NCBI GenBank assembly: GCA_019096155.1 | Contig: JAHCVI010000004.1 | Span: 496,001 to 560,000, forward strand | DNA length: 64,000 bases | Reading direction: 5' to 3' | From: Staphylotrichum longicolle | Lineage: Eukaryota; Ascomycota; Sordariomycetes; Sordariales; Chaetomiaceae | In this document: piece after piece, positions 11,226 through 21,776 of the stretch | Position numbering within the stretch: the stretch's first letter is position 1 | How the letters are laid out: each line of letters opens with the position of its first letter | Position numbers and translations under genes: made by a program | Notes under the pieces: generated by a model | What the model saw: only the letters and a program-made list of their open reading frames with translations | Databases searched by the model: none | Told to the model about the DNA's origin: nothing

Positions 11226-12146
11226 ATGTCGGAATACTGGAAATCGACGAACAGGTATTGGTGCAAGCACTGCAGCACCTTCGTGCGCGACACGAAACTG
11301 GAGCGCGCAAACCACGAGGCCACCGGGAAGCACCAAGGCGCAGTCAAGCGCGCCCTCCGAGACCTGCACCGCAACGCCGACCAGAAAGAGCGTGACAAGG
11401 ACCGGGCCAAACGAGAGGTCGATCGCCTGAATGGCGTCGTGGCGGGAACCAGCGCGGGCGCATCGAGCGCATCGCGGCTTGGGGCGAAACCGACCGGTGG
11501 CGCCCACGCCGGCCCATCACAGGAAGCGTCGCAAGCAGACCGGCAGAAGCAGCTGGAGCAGCTTGCCGAGCTGGGCGTCAATATCCCAACCGAGCTGAGG
11601 AGGGACATGGCCATGGCCGGGGAGTGGACAGTCACGGCAACGAGAGTCATCGACTCCAGCGAAAGATCGGAAGACAAGGATGCTGCGGCAGCTGAGGGGC
11701 GCGCAACTGGGGTGAAACGGGAGAGGGAGCGGACAGAAGAAGAGAAGGAGCAAGAAGACGCCATCAAGGGGCTTTTCAAGAGGCGCAAATGGGGCGTCGA
11801 CTCCAAGACCATGCCTGCCGACGAGGATGCCGAGCTGGAAGCATTGCTCAGCGGGCCGCTGGTCAAGCCGAAAAAGGAAGAGCCCGAGCCTCCTGTGGTC
11901 AAGACGGAAGACGGCCAGGAAGAGACGGTGCAGGGCGATGTGGCCGAGGCCGCCAAGCAGGAACCAGTGCCGCTGATCAAGAAGGAGCCGGACGAGGAGG
12001 ATACAGGACTTGGGGCCAGCGAGGCCCGGGAAAGCGGGCTCAAAACTACTTCGGGGGTCGAGGGCGCAGAGCGCACGGAGGACGGCCAGCCTGGGGCTGC
12101 GGTGGTGTTCAAGAAGCGGAAGCCCAAGAACATACGGCAGAAGTAG
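11226..12146 (+). CDS. WBP4/FBP21-like spliceosomal protein with U1-type zinc finger
   Basis: Single-exon gene of 306 aa. Residues 1-40 (MSEYWKSTNRYWCKHCSTF...) form a matrin/U1-C-type C2H2 finger with C13, C16, H30 and H36. This is the N-terminal signature of WW-domain-binding protein 4 homologues, which join the spliceosome (B complex) in the nucleus. A basic/acidic helical stretch follows (residues 45-75), then Ala/Gly/Ser linkers and several Lys-Lys-Glu/Pro patches. A basic C-terminal KKRKPKNIRQK is a likely nuclear localisation signal. No WW domains are visible, as is common in fungal homologues. The start fits: AAAATGTCGG lies just after the leader. The role is assigned from family resemblance of the finger and charged tail. 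Confidence 0.8.
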   Translation: MSEYWKSTNRYWCKHCSTFVRDTKLERANHEATGKHQGAVKRALRDLHRNADQKERDKDRAKREVDRLNGVVAGTSAGASSASRLGAKPTGGAHAGPSQEASQADRQKQLEQLAELGVNIPTELRRDMAMAGEWTVTATRVIDSSERSEDKDAAAAEGRATGVKRERERTEEEKEQEDAIKGLFKRRKWGVDSKTMPADEDAELEALLSGPLVKPKKEEPEPPVVKTEDGQEETVQGDVAEAAKQEPVPLIKKEPDEEDTGLGASEARESGLKTTSGVEGAERTEDGQPGAAVVFKKRKPKNIRQK

Positions 12147-12408
12147 AGTGGTGCGTACGATGCTAGAATCTGTTGATACCTGTCCCAATGATACCCATCC
12201 ATTTTCTCAGGACTCTTCTCGGCGTTGCTTGCGAGAGCTGGGTGATGTCCTCGCTGCCCGTCTTTGATCCTCATTTTTATGCGTTTAGCGTGGTGGAGCT
12301 TTTTTTGGGTCGCTGCAGCAGGCAACCACACCTCATTTAAGCATGCATTCAATCCTCCCAAGAACCACGATTCAGCTCTGTCAACTTCAACCAACCCGCA
12401 CTCCCGCC

Positions 12409-14667
12409 ATGTCGAGCAACACCCGCCAACCCCGCCAGGTTCTAGACCTCCACGCCTACCTGAAACAGAGACGCAAAGAATACAAGGCGCTCTACAAAGT
12501 CTGGCTCGACGGTACGGATGCCTTCCGCGATGCGCCCTGGACGTGGCCTGCTGACCGCTGCCTGCTGACAACACAGCTGCCCCTTGAGCTGCTGCTCCTG
12601 GTGTGCGAGCTGCTGTACCAGGCCGACCTCTTTCATCTGGCACTCACCTGCCCCGCCCTGTATGCCATCACCTTGCCCTTGTTGTACAAGCGCGACATCG
12701 CAGACTTTGACTGCCTCGGCCTCCGCTGGGCCTGCACCTTTGGCATTGCCCCGACGTTGGAACGCTGTTTCTATTACGGTGCATCCGCCAACCATGTCTT
12801 CGACCCTCATTCCCACGCCAAATGCTCCTGGGTTCTCGGCGCAGGCTCACCTTGGGCGAGCTTCTGCAGGGGCCCGCTTCAAACTGCTATCGTCGCCAGC
12901 GAGCCTGAGATCGTCCGACTGCTGCTTGCCCATGGCGCCGACGTGCACGCCCCAGACCCGGAAACCGCTGGGCTCGAGCGGAAGCTAAACCACGAAGGAT
13001 TCTACCCCATCAACTTCGCCATGGGCACGCCCGCGATGGCCGCCTTCCCCGCCTTCCAGCACGGCCACACCGCCATCGTCCGCCATCTGCTCCAAGCCGG
13101 CGCCGACCCCAATCAATACATCAAGCGCTATCGACCCTTTTTTGCGGCCCATGGACGCCATACCTTCACGCCCCTAGTCATGGCGATGCAACCCGCGGTT
13201 CCCGTTGAGACGGTCAGGTTGCTGCTGGAACACGGAGCGGACCCAACACGCCTCAGCAGCTTTGGAGGCCCGTCTCACCCCACGTCCGGTTCGTATATCG
13301 GCCAGTTCTGGGACCGATCCCCGCTCGGCGTCGCATTGGGGTGTTCGGGCCCCAGAGGGCTTTCGGCGCAGGACTTTGAAAAGATCCGGCTTCTGCTCGC
13401 CCATGGAGGTGCGCACGAGCTCGTCGGTTTCCAGTCTGCCCCTGGCTTGCGCTATCCCGTGCCCCTGCTATACCGGCACTGGGACCATCCCCAGGTCGTC
13501 GATGTCGTCAAGCTGCTTGTGGCCGAAAAGGCTGACATCGCGAGCTGGGCCAAAATGGCGATCCCGCCAACCTTTTCCGTCATCTGGTGGGCCGAGGAGT
13601 ATGTATGCCGGTTTCGTCCCTGGAAAACTGAACAAGACATCGCAGCCATCGGCAAGGCGTGCGAGGTTATCACGCTCATTGCCGAGGCTGCTCCCGTCGA
13701 GGACTCCGCGCGGCCTCTCCGAAAGCCGGCTCTGGTCGATGCCATGGTTTCCGCCGATCTCGAGGAGATTTGCCCGAGGAGCAAAGATCAAACGGCCCTC
13801 CGATACTTATGTACGTCGCCGGGCTTCAAGGGTGCCGCAGATCTCATCTCCGCACTCTTGCGTAATGGGGCGGACATGCATAGCACAGACCCGCAAGGTC
13901 GCACCGCTCTGCACCATGCCGCCTCGTTCGGGTCTGGCGATCGCATGGCGGAACTCTTTAGGTTTCTCGGTGGCCCCGCATCTTCTGGGCTGGACGTCGA
14001 CGTCCTCGACGCCCGCGGTTGGACCCCACTCCACTACGCCTGTTTGTTTGGCTTCTGGGGTCAAAACATTGACCAAGTCACCAGGGCGGTGCTGCTGCTG
14101 AGCAACGGGGCCGACATCCGCGCCAGGACCAACACCGGCTGGACCCCCCTGTCTCTTGCCGTTCTCTGCGCGAACCACAACTTGGTAAGCTTCTTGCTGG
14201 ATCACGGCGCGGACGCGCGCGACCTGTTTGTGTTCTGCGAGCGCGATAGCGAACCGACGATGGCACCAATCGGGCGCATCCTATTCCCCCAACGGACAAC
14301 ACCTGGTGCACTGCATTGGTTGGCGCCGCAGCTGGCGAGCGAGCTCGCGGCCTCCAGAAAGATCGTGTCGGGGATCCTCGAGGACTGGCTGGGGATACAA
14401 GGTACTCTTCCGCCTCGGTTGGAAGCTGCGTGGGTGTTACGGCGGTCCACGGGCCGCGAATGGCGCAGCGCGCTGGCTGACGCTCCTGTGATGCCCCGCC
14501 TTCTCTACAGTGACGTTTGGTCCCGGGGCATTGAACAAGACATTGAGCGAATCCTCACGGTCCTGGACAACCTTGGGTATGACGCGTGGATTGCTCCTCT
14601 GTCCGACGGTGGACGGCAGACCGTCAAGTGGCGAGGATATCCGGCTTATCCTCCAGACGATGTGTAG
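12409..14667 (+). CDS. F-box-like / ankyrin-repeat protein
   Basis: Single exon. I prefer the ATG at 12409 (CGCCATGTCG, 752 aa) to the upstream in-frame ATG at 12343, which adds 22 residues in a leader-like segment. Residues ~56-95 (QLPLELLLLVCELLYQADLF, ALTCPALYAITLPLL) form an F-box-like motif, suggesting an SCF ubiquitin-ligase adaptor. Ankyrin repeats follow, visible as LL.HGAD loops: IVRLLLAHGADVHAPD, IVRHLLQAGADPNQY, TVRLLLEHGADPTRL, LISALLRNGADMHSTDPQGR, GWTPLHYACLFG and GWTPLSLAVLCANHNLVSFL. They are spread from about residue 160 to 600, with a repeat-poor insert in the middle. The C-terminal ~150 residues match no domain I know. This is a typical expanded fungal ankyrin family; its target cannot be told from sequence. 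Confidence 0.82.
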   Translation: MSSNTRQPRQVLDLHAYLKQRRKEYKALYKVWLDGTDAFRDAPWTWPADRCLLTTQLPLELLLLVCELLYQADLFHLALTCPALYAITLPLLYKRDIADFDCLGLRWACTFGIAPTLERCFYYGASANHVFDPHSHAKCSWVLGAGSPWASFCRGPLQTAIVASEPEIVRLLLAHGADVHAPDPETAGLERKLNHEGFYPINFAMGTPAMAAFPAFQHGHTAIVRHLLQAGADPNQYIKRYRPFFAAHGRHTFTPLVMAMQPAVPVETVRLLLEHGADPTRLSSFGGPSHPTSGSYIGQFWDRSPLGVALGCSGPRGLSAQDFEKIRLLLAHGGAHELVGFQSAPGLRYPVPLLYRHWDHPQVVDVVKLLVAEKADIASWAKMAIPPTFSVIWWAEEYVCRFRPWKTEQDIAAIGKACEVITLIAEAAPVEDSARPLRKPALVDAMVSADLEEICPRSKDQTALRYLCTSPGFKGAADLISALLRNGADMHSTDPQGRTALHHAASFGSGDRMAELFRFLGGPASSGLDVDVLDARGWTPLHYACLFGFWGQNIDQVTRAVLLLSNGADIRARTNTGWTPLSLAVLCANHNLVSFLLDHGADARDLFVFCERDSEPTMAPIGRILFPQRTTPGALHWLAPQLASELAASRKIVSGILEDWLGIQGTLPPRLEAAWVLRRSTGREWRSALADAPVMPRLLYSDVWSRGIEQDIERILTVLDNLGYDAWIAPLSDGGRQTVKWRGYPAYPPDDV

Positions 14668-15089
14668 GGATTCTTTGTCGGTTGGCCTGGCCAACCTGCA
14701 GCTTTTCACTCTATTCATGTAGGTTTTGCGTTCTATCAGGTAGGATTTGTGGATGACATGTTTCGTTTGCCCCGGATGCAGTACTCGCAGCGCAGCATAT
14801 TTGGACTGTTCCCAGACATTGTTTTAACCCATGGGTGAGTATATTCAGGAGTGCAAGCGACGTATCTACATGAAGCAGGAAGAAAAAATGAGCTCAATGG
14901 GAAAGAAGAAACCCCATCATCCCCAGCGAGCTGCGAACAGCCCCTGTCCCCCTTTTTCATCACTCATCATCATCATCAGCCCAGCCCAGCCCAGCAAAAC
15001 CCCCATCTTTACCCAGCAACCGCTGGTGACGGGAGCCCCAGCCGCCTCGAGACCATAACCAAGCCCTTCGACAGATAGATGTGCTCCGC
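14668..15089. other. Convergent intergenic region
   Basis: This short stretch separates the convergent ankyrin and cutinase genes and should contain both 3' ends. A CATCATCATCATCAGCCCAGCCCAGCC-type simple repeat lies near 14966-14995. Confidence 0.5.
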
Positions 15090-15847
15090 TTAGTTGCCGA
15101 TCTTGCTCGCCAGCCACAGCGGCGCAGCCAGGGACGAGTCGGTCGTGTACAGGAAGTGCGCGGGCGCGATGAACAGGGTGCCCCAGCAGACGGCGTCGGA
15201 GACGTTGCAGTAGACCTCGGTCTTGTCCGAGGGGAAGTTGGGGATGCGCCCGCCGTTCTGCAGGTTCTTGGTGTACCCGAACAGGACGACGCCCTTGATC
15301 TGGTTGCGGATCGTCGCCGACAGCTCGCTGACGCTGTTGGACATGACGGCCGTGCCCTGGCTGTAGCCGCCCGCCACGATGGCCGCGTTGGGGCACTTGG
15401 TGTTGGCGAGCGTGAACAGCCGCTTGGCCTCGTCGATGGCCGAGCGCGAGGTGCCCGCGGGGAGGAAGTTCTCGGCCAGGCCGGCCGAGTAGGGGCCGCC
15501 CACGCCCTGGACCCAGACGCTGTTGCGGTAGCGGGACTCGAGGCCGTCGGCGACGTTGGGGCCGGCGGAGATGCCCTGGGGTTATCTTGTAAGCGGGACT
15601 GGGGTTTTTTGGGGAAGGGTGGGGAAGGGGTGGGGGGAAGACGTACCATGTTGCCGGGCTCGGTGGAGGCGCGGGCAAAGATGAAGATCACCTTGGGGCA
15701 GCGCGAGGAGCTGCCGGTCTCGAGGTCGTTGCGGGTCGACGAGAGCTGGCGGGCCTCGACCACGGCGGCATCGTTCTCGATCTCGACGGGGGCAGCGGGG
15801 AGAGCGGCGACGAGGCCGGCGGCAGCGAGGAGCGACAGGAACTTCAT
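15090..15847 (-). CDS. Cutinase (secreted serine esterase)
   Basis: Two exons (15847-15647 and 15575-15090, intron 71 nt) give 228 aa. Residues 1-16 are a signal peptide, followed by a short propeptide-like stretch. The catalytic triad is Ser139 in GGYSQG, Asp194 in SDAVC and His207 in APAHFLY. The spacings of 55 and 13 residues equal those of the classical Fusarium cutinase. Four cysteines (C50-C128, C190-C197) are placed for its two disulphides, and the oxyanion region ARASTE is present. The enzyme hydrolyses cutin ester bonds outside the cell. Family length is 200-230 aa, so it appears complete. A TATA box lies about 150 bp upstream of the ATG. I see no defect. Confidence 0.95.
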
Positions 15848-15996
15848 TTTGGCGGTTTGGTTTGTTGAAGTCGGCGAGGACTGTTGTAGAAGGCGAGTGC
15901 TGCTGGCTGAGCTGGAGTCGAGACTGGGACTGGAGGCTTGAGGCGGGCTGGAGAGCTGGAGAGAAGATGGTGAGGTTGAGAGAGTTTCACCGTCTA

Positions 15997-16002
15997 CTTA
16001 TA
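15997..16002 (-). promoter_or_regulatory. TATA box of the cutinase gene
   Basis: TATAAG on the minus strand, about 150 bp upstream of the cutinase ATG. With a start site ~30 bp downstream it would give a ~120-nt leader. Confidence 0.5.
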
Positions 16003-18384
16003 CATGGGAGTTGAGCTGCCTCCTCGCTCTCGTGAAGCCATCCCCAGATTCGCCAAGATGTGGTGTTCCCCATGGGGTAGACACCACCCCTGCGCCTGGC
16101 CAGGCACCATGCAGGCTGGTGGAGGCTCTCTTCCCAGTATCTGGTGTCCAAGTGCCGAGGCCGCCGCAAGCATTCCGGTTTTGGGTTTAGTGCCCCTGAT
16201 GGCTGCCATGAGGCGTTACTAGATGCGGCTCAGGAAGCGAATCTGGTCTGGCTCGGCGGCTCGGCCCCCCTCCCGATCGATGCAGCCACGGGAGTTAGGG
16301 GCACGCCAAATTTCACCTTCCCCATACCAAGATCCCCATGATCAACAGCTGCAGGGTGATGGTCTGGGGAATCCCGGACGGAGGCCCGCTCCAATCCACG
16401 CTGGCAGTTTATGACCCCGAGATCCCGGTTTTCGAGGTTCCCCGCATTCCTTGGGGTCTGGGGATGGAGACGCCTGCGGGGTGCAGGGCTTGGGTATCAC
16501 CGTTTCAGCCAAAGCCTCCAATGCCGTTGTGCGCCAAGCAGCCAAGTGCCGAGGCTGGATCCCAGACAGTGGGCTGGCGAGGCTCGTTCGAGCTGGGGTC
16601 GCTGGAATAGCCCGAAACAGATGAGCTTGCGAATCCGGACTGCTCAACACGGCGAGAGTTGCTGGCGACGAGGCAGAAGCGGGTGCGACACCCCTACCAA
16701 ATGGGGCCGAAGACACCGCTGGGAGGGTATCGACACGTGGGCCAGGCAGGAGAATGCATTCCGAGGACCGAGGATGGTTGTTGAGGGGCACGGAAGAGGC
16801 AGAGGCGGGCTGCATTGCATTGCCGGCGAACGTGGCAGACTGCCCTCTTTTGGTCCAGGTAGAGCTCGTTCGGGAGACGGGAGGAACTCAAAGACTCGTT
16901 CGTGCAGATGGTGAGAACAGCAAAACAAGTCAGGTTACAGTGCCGAGTTGCTGTCGGCGGCAATGGATGCTTGGAAGGTTTGGTTTGTGCGAAGATGTAA
17001 CGCCCTGAGCAAGAACAGTCATGAGAAAAAGGAAGTCGACGAAAGAAGTAGAAAACGGGGAAGAACAGGAGGAAGAACAGAAGGAAGAACAGGAGGAAGA
17101 ACAGGAGGAAGAACAGGAGGAAGAACAGGAGGAAGAACAGGAGGAAGAACAGGAGGAAGAACAGAGGAAAGAACAGGAGGAAGAACAGGAGGAAGAACAG
17201 GAGAACAGGAAGAAGAACGGATAACGGATGGGAACAAGAAAATGAACAAGAAGGGAAAGAGGAAGAGGAAGAGGAAGAGGAAGAGGAAGAAGAAGAGCAC
17301 GAGGAAAAAAAGAAGAGGTAAAATAACAGGAAAACAAGAGACAAAAGGACTACAAATGTTGATATCCAGACGGTCCAGGCTTCAGATCGTGTAAGTGTCT
17401 CGTTGAAGACCCCAAACAAATCCCTTGCCTTGTCCAACCGCCCGGGAGGATCAACAAGCCTCTCGCGTGGCGGTTAGCAACAAGGGTACCCGGCCCACAA
17501 ACACAAGTCGCCCACTGACTCAGATGACGAATCTCAAACCGCATTCCGGGAATCTCACAACGCCGCCGTGTAGCCCTTCCCCTTGGAATGCGGTGTGCCT
17601 GGATGGAGCCACATAATGACACCAGGATGCGGCTCTCCTTTGCCGTCTAAACCGACTCGGGAATCCTGCACGGACTCGTCATCGAGGCTGATGATGGTGT
17701 TGGGCCGTCACTTGTGAATGGCAAGGTGTATGCGTTGGGTTTTGAAAGAGTGGTGGTGCTCCTTCCTTCTGGAGCGCCTGGACTGCTGAGTAGGGGCGGG
17801 AAGTGATGTGGATGATGCAGCTCCATCGTGGATGAGGTTGGTGAGGGTGGTGGAGGTTTCTGAGGTGTTGGCTCTGTCCATGGGTGGCAATAGACTTTGA
17901 CTGACTAATATTTGCTCCTGCTTTCTCGAGCTCGCGGTTGAAACCGCGTGTCTCTTTTCGGCTTTTGGCACCAGTGATATCGTGTGCTCGAGCTGACGCG
18001 TCGGTATATGGCTGGGTATTTTCATTTTTCTCATTGGAGGAGATTGAAGGAAGGTGAAATGTATGGGTCCTTTGACATCTGTGCCTGATAGGTGTCAGCT
18101 TCATGATCTCGGAGTGGCAGGGGTGGCGGATGTTTGTGTGGGGGTTGGAGGCGAGGGAGTAAACAAACAAAATATGGGGGGTTGAGCGCTGATGAAGACA
18201 TCAGAATAAAGTCCTTCGGTATTTGCGGTTTAGAGCTGTGACAAACAAAGAACCAGCAGTGTTTGCCAATGGCATTGACGGGGTGTGTTCGGAGGGTGGC
18301 GGGACAGATGGAGAGGGAAGAAAGCTTTTTTGTGTTGGGCAGAAGGGACGGAGAGCGGGCGACAACGCCAGCAGCTTTGTTGAC
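16003..18384. other. Long gene-poor intergenic region
   Basis: About 2.4 kb between the cutinase promoter and the RNA-like element. Apart from the GA-rich minisatellite at 17058-17218 I see no gene. The long minus-strand Leu/Phe-rich frame at 16694-17437 is the shadow of that minisatellite. Frames at 17679-18170 lack motifs. Confidence 0.45.
17058..17218 (+). repeat. 12-bp purine minisatellite (GAGGAAGAACAG)n
   Basis: About 13 near-perfect copies of GAGGAAGAACAG, followed by (GGAAGA)n at 17258-17300. One plus frame translates it as an EEEQ repeat. No start context, splice partner or flanking coding sequence supports a protein. Confidence 0.85.
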
Positions 18385-18437
18385 ACCGCCCTGTGAGTGA
18401 TAATAGTAGGTGGGGAGTGCAATGACGCTGTTCAGGG

Positions 18438-18646
18438 TATATAAGGTCCAGTGGGGTGAACAGTTTCCAACACAAATACCAACTCTGTACGCAGACCTCT
18501 CTGTGGTGTAATGGTATTGAGCAGTGAACCTACCCTGTTCTCCCCGACAGTGCAAGCTACAGCCAGTTGGCCTTGAACAAGGCACGCGCTCATCTTTTTG
18601 AGCCGTGGGTTTGATTCTGAAGCGATGCGTTGTTGCCTGCTTTTTT
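18438..18646 (+). ncRNA. Candidate RNA polymerase III transcript, copy A
   Basis: The stretch contains, in order, a TATA box (TATATAA, 18438-18444), a tRNA-type A box (TGGTGTAATGGT, 18504-18515), a B box (GGTTTGATTC, 18608-18617; one mismatch to GGTTCGANTC) and a T6 terminator at 18641. A second copy on the minus strand at 27551-27759 keeps all elements and the exact 104-bp A-to-B spacing. Short inverted repeats could fold: TGTTCTCCCCGACA, GCCTTGAACAAGGC and GCTCATCTTTTTGAGC. It is not a plain tRNA, because acceptor, D and T stems do not pair. It could be a pol III ncRNA or a tRNA-derived SINE. No long frame is kept between copies on the same strand. No known RNA family was recognised. Confidence 0.45.
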
Positions 18647-18759
18647 CTTCGATTTTTCTTTTCCATTTTTCCAACCCATTGCTGGACCAAAACAACAGGC
18701 CAATTCACTATATTTACTTGTCCCGAACTTCTCACCAGGGCCTCTCTTCGCGTCTACGG

Positions 18760-19090
18760 CTCTGTTTCACACATCTCCTCGTCGAGTTGTTCTCCGCAAA
18801 CCTCTCTCTTCCCATACCCTTCTTTTCGCCCTCCTGTTTGTCGACTTGGTCGTCCTTGACCTTTTCCTTGCCATCTTCCTCACCGATTTCTCCCACACGC
18901 GCCCACGATGCCGACGAAACTCCCCCCCTGTGTTGCAGTGTACCGACCTTATTGCGCTGGACGATAGGAACTTGACCTGGCAGGCGGTGGCTGGTGATGT
19001 CGACGAATAGTACCACGTGACGGGCATACGTGGGATACCTCGAAGCGTTTGCTTTCTTACTACTACTCATGGCATTGACTGTGTTGTCCC
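18760..19090 (+). pseudogene. Decayed 5' fragment of a paralogue of the gene at 21777-23264
   Basis: A pyrimidine-rich leader ends at an ATG (18908) and is followed within ~50 bp by sequence reading LIALDDRNLTWQAVAGDVDE. This matches TALHDSNLSWQVVAGDMAEQ of the minus-strand gene at 21777-23264. A stop comes right after GDVDE. The intervening ~75 codons are missing, and the frame is lost after ~19030. It lies just downstream of RNA-like copy A, so leader, start and a short coding piece seem to have been copied together in inverted orientation. Confidence 0.55.
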
Positions 19091-19294
19091 ATACCTTGCC
19101 AAAATACCTTCCGTGGTGCTGATTCTCCAGGGAAAACTTGTGACAGGCACACTCTCCACTCACTCAACACCACAACGACAGAAAGCAAAGAAGAACTGTA
19201 AGGAGATCAAGGGCATCATTGATATGTTGATCTACGATGAAGAGAGGCTGATTGTCAAGCCGTCAAGTCCGATCAACGCCCCCTCCGGCCTGGA

Positions 19295-21025
19295 TCATGC
19301 TCTTTCCACAATGACGGCTTCTGAGGCCAGAAGACTGACCACACCGTTATCGACAAACTCCGTCTTGACGGTGCCAGTGACAAATCCGTTGGCATCTACG
19401 CTTTGGGCCGCCCAGGTCACGCCAGTCGTGGCCGCGGAGTTGGCGCCTGTCAAGCGGCGAAGTTTGAGTCTCGTTCCGAGCAGGCGGGCTGAGTCATATG
19501 CCCTACTGGGTCTAGCAGACTGTGATGTTCCGCTGAAATATTCGAGATTCAGCAGGACAAGTTTCTGAAGCTGATTGTCATCATAGATGGCATAGTGCAC
19601 AGCTGTATCGGTGTCCAGGTCCGTCATTGGCGCCACCCTGGGAGAGTCGAGATCGGCGACCAGGTCTGCGATGAAGAGCATGGCATAGTAGCTGAGTAAA
19701 GAGTTGAGCAGATCAGAGGTGGGATCAAAGCAGTGGAGATCAAACAGGCGACTCACGTTGGGTTTATATGTGGCGATCGTGACGGTTCCCACATGGAATA
19801 GTAGTAGTCGCCCTGGCCCATGTGGAAGAAGAACCGATTGATCCCCGAAACGGTCCCAATCAGAGCATAGTCCAGCTCCCATAACGCCGCTCCAAGCGTG
19901 TTGGAGACGCCGTCTTTGCCGTGGCATGCAACTGAACCGGTTTCACCCATGTGTATTTTCTTTCCCAGCGGCTTCGCGGCGGCGATCTCGCTACGATATC
20001 GCCCGATGATGTTGCGAGTCTTGGTATGGCTGAGGAAATTGCGCAGGTCCACTAATCTAGCAGAGTTTGCTATCATGAAAGTTATCAGTCAGGCACAGGG
20101 GGAACAAAGTTCGAACTTGCGACGTACGAGTGCAAATGTCGTAAGGGTATCCGTGAAGACTAAAGTATTCGATCTCCGGGAGAGCTTGTGGCATGCCGAG
20201 CTCAACTAGCCTTGCAATGGACATCCCCTTTGTGGCGAGATCAGGCCCGGCAAACGACGGGGACTGGAATTTCGCATTTGCAGACGGCTTCTGACGCCGC
20301 AGACTTGGGATCCATTCGCGCATGTCCCGGGCGTAAGCTTGTACATCGTAGCTCGAGGGCCGGTAGCTTCCGTAGAGATTTGCTTCGTTGCCCAACTCGT
20401 AGGCCAGGATGAGAGACTGATTCATGTGGTCATATGCGGCATGAATCTCCTCCTGGGCGAGAGCCAAGCTGTCTAAGTGGTGGAAAATCGTTTAGCAGAA
20501 TTAAGACCGTTGTCTCAGTTGAGACACTTTACGTACTATTGCGGTAATTCAGCCCGAAAATGATTGGACTTCCAGCTGGGACGTTGTTGGTCAAGACGTC
20601 AAAGAGTCTCGCATTGAACCTGACGCTGGCCGCTTCTGAACCCTTTGGGTCGCCGGGGTTGTTGAGTACGACACTTGACAGTGTTTGAGGGCAACTGGCA
20701 CAGAAGTCCGCCCTGTCCTGAGTATTTCCTCCGATCCGAAGGATTGCCGGAACCTTGGAACGATCGACAATGTTCTGAAGAAGCTGTTTCGAGAAGCGGT
20801 TGGGTTTGCCCACATCACCAAAGAAGTCAATAGCGTTCCCAAACCTGCAGCAACGTTGTTAGATCTGGAATTGCCGACGAATGGACAAAGTGCCTGAGCT
20901 CACTCGATGGACAGGCTCATGAGCTGCTTATCCAGAGGCACAGGCTCTGCGGACGTCTGCCCTAAAACGCCAGGAGCCGCGTGTGGGGCAACTGCTGCCA
21001 CAAAGAGAATGCGAGAGATCATCAT
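19295..21025 (-). CDS. GH79-family glycoside hydrolase (beta-glucuronidase-like)
   Basis: Five exons are inferred: 21025-20904, 20844-20537, 20472-20128, 20069-19757 and 19691-19295, with introns of 58-65 nt. They give 494 aa. Residues 1-23 are a signal peptide. The (beta/alpha)8-type part starts SLSIEFGNAIDFFGD and contains ILRIGGNTQDRADF. The acid/base Glu173 lies in YELGNEANLY and the nucleophile Glu301 in IHMGETGSV, both in the sequence contexts of GH79. A C-terminal beta domain follows from ~360 and ends in VVSLLASEAVIVERA. The family cleaves glucuronic or 4-O-methyl-glucuronic acid from arabinogalactan proteins and related glycans; the enzyme is probably extracellular. ATG choice: 21025 or 21022. 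All splice junctions keep the frame and none needs a non-GT donor. Confidence 0.88.
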
Positions 21026-21776
21026 CGCAGGTGTTGCAGGACTTGTCTTGCGGGAGGTGCCGTCAGTATGATCTCGATTGCGTCGATGCGAGATGGAAAT
21101 CGTGGTATTTGAACCGGGTGCTTGTAGGCATTGTGCCAATCGTGAGTGACATCGTCTGCTTAATGAGATCAATAACAACCTTTAGGCCACCATGGAAGTA
21201 TGTTCAGAGATGGCCTTACCATCAACTGAAATCCGCCACTCGGAGGGTTTACGATCAGTGAACTAGCTGGCAAACTGGGAATGGCGTCGAATCAGAAACC
21301 GAGGAGAGAAAAGTCAATGCACCCAGACAGCTCATAATTGGCGGAGATTTGCTCTTTGTCATTCCCATGGGGCTCCATGGACGGAAATGTTCTGGGTTTC
21401 GGAAATGCACTCCAGGCAAAGACACTGCCAGATCCGCACCAGTCAGGAAGCCCGGATGTAATATTCTTCCGTAGCCACGGTCCATGTCCGATGATCCCGT
21501 CATCTTATGACAACATGCGCTCCAATGAGGCCGACATGCAGAGTGGTAACTGGAAACAACTTGGAAGGACGCCAGCATCTAAGCCGTTCCAACTGGTTTC
21601 AAGACAGAATGACTCGAACCTCACAACAAACCTGCTAACGATGGGAATACTCTCGCTGACACACAGCGTCAAAGGGCAACCCAGCTTTGGAAATGCATCG
21701 AGGGTATTATTGAGATGATATTTTCAGGTGAAAGACGCTAAACGTCAGACCATAATCCAGCTCTGCCATTGACATT
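21026..21776. other. Intergenic region
   Basis: Promoter side of the GH79 gene and 3' flank of the next minus-strand gene. A 126-codon plus frame at 21338-21718 has no features and is not called. Confidence 0.45.

Noticed and set aside
16694..17437. 247-codon Leu/Phe/Ser-rich minus-strand frame
   Set aside because: Created by the polypurine minisatellite on the other strand.
18480..18646. Ordinary tRNA gene with intron
   Set aside because: A and B boxes are present, but the D stem, T stem and acceptor stem do not pair; kept only as a candidate pol III RNA.
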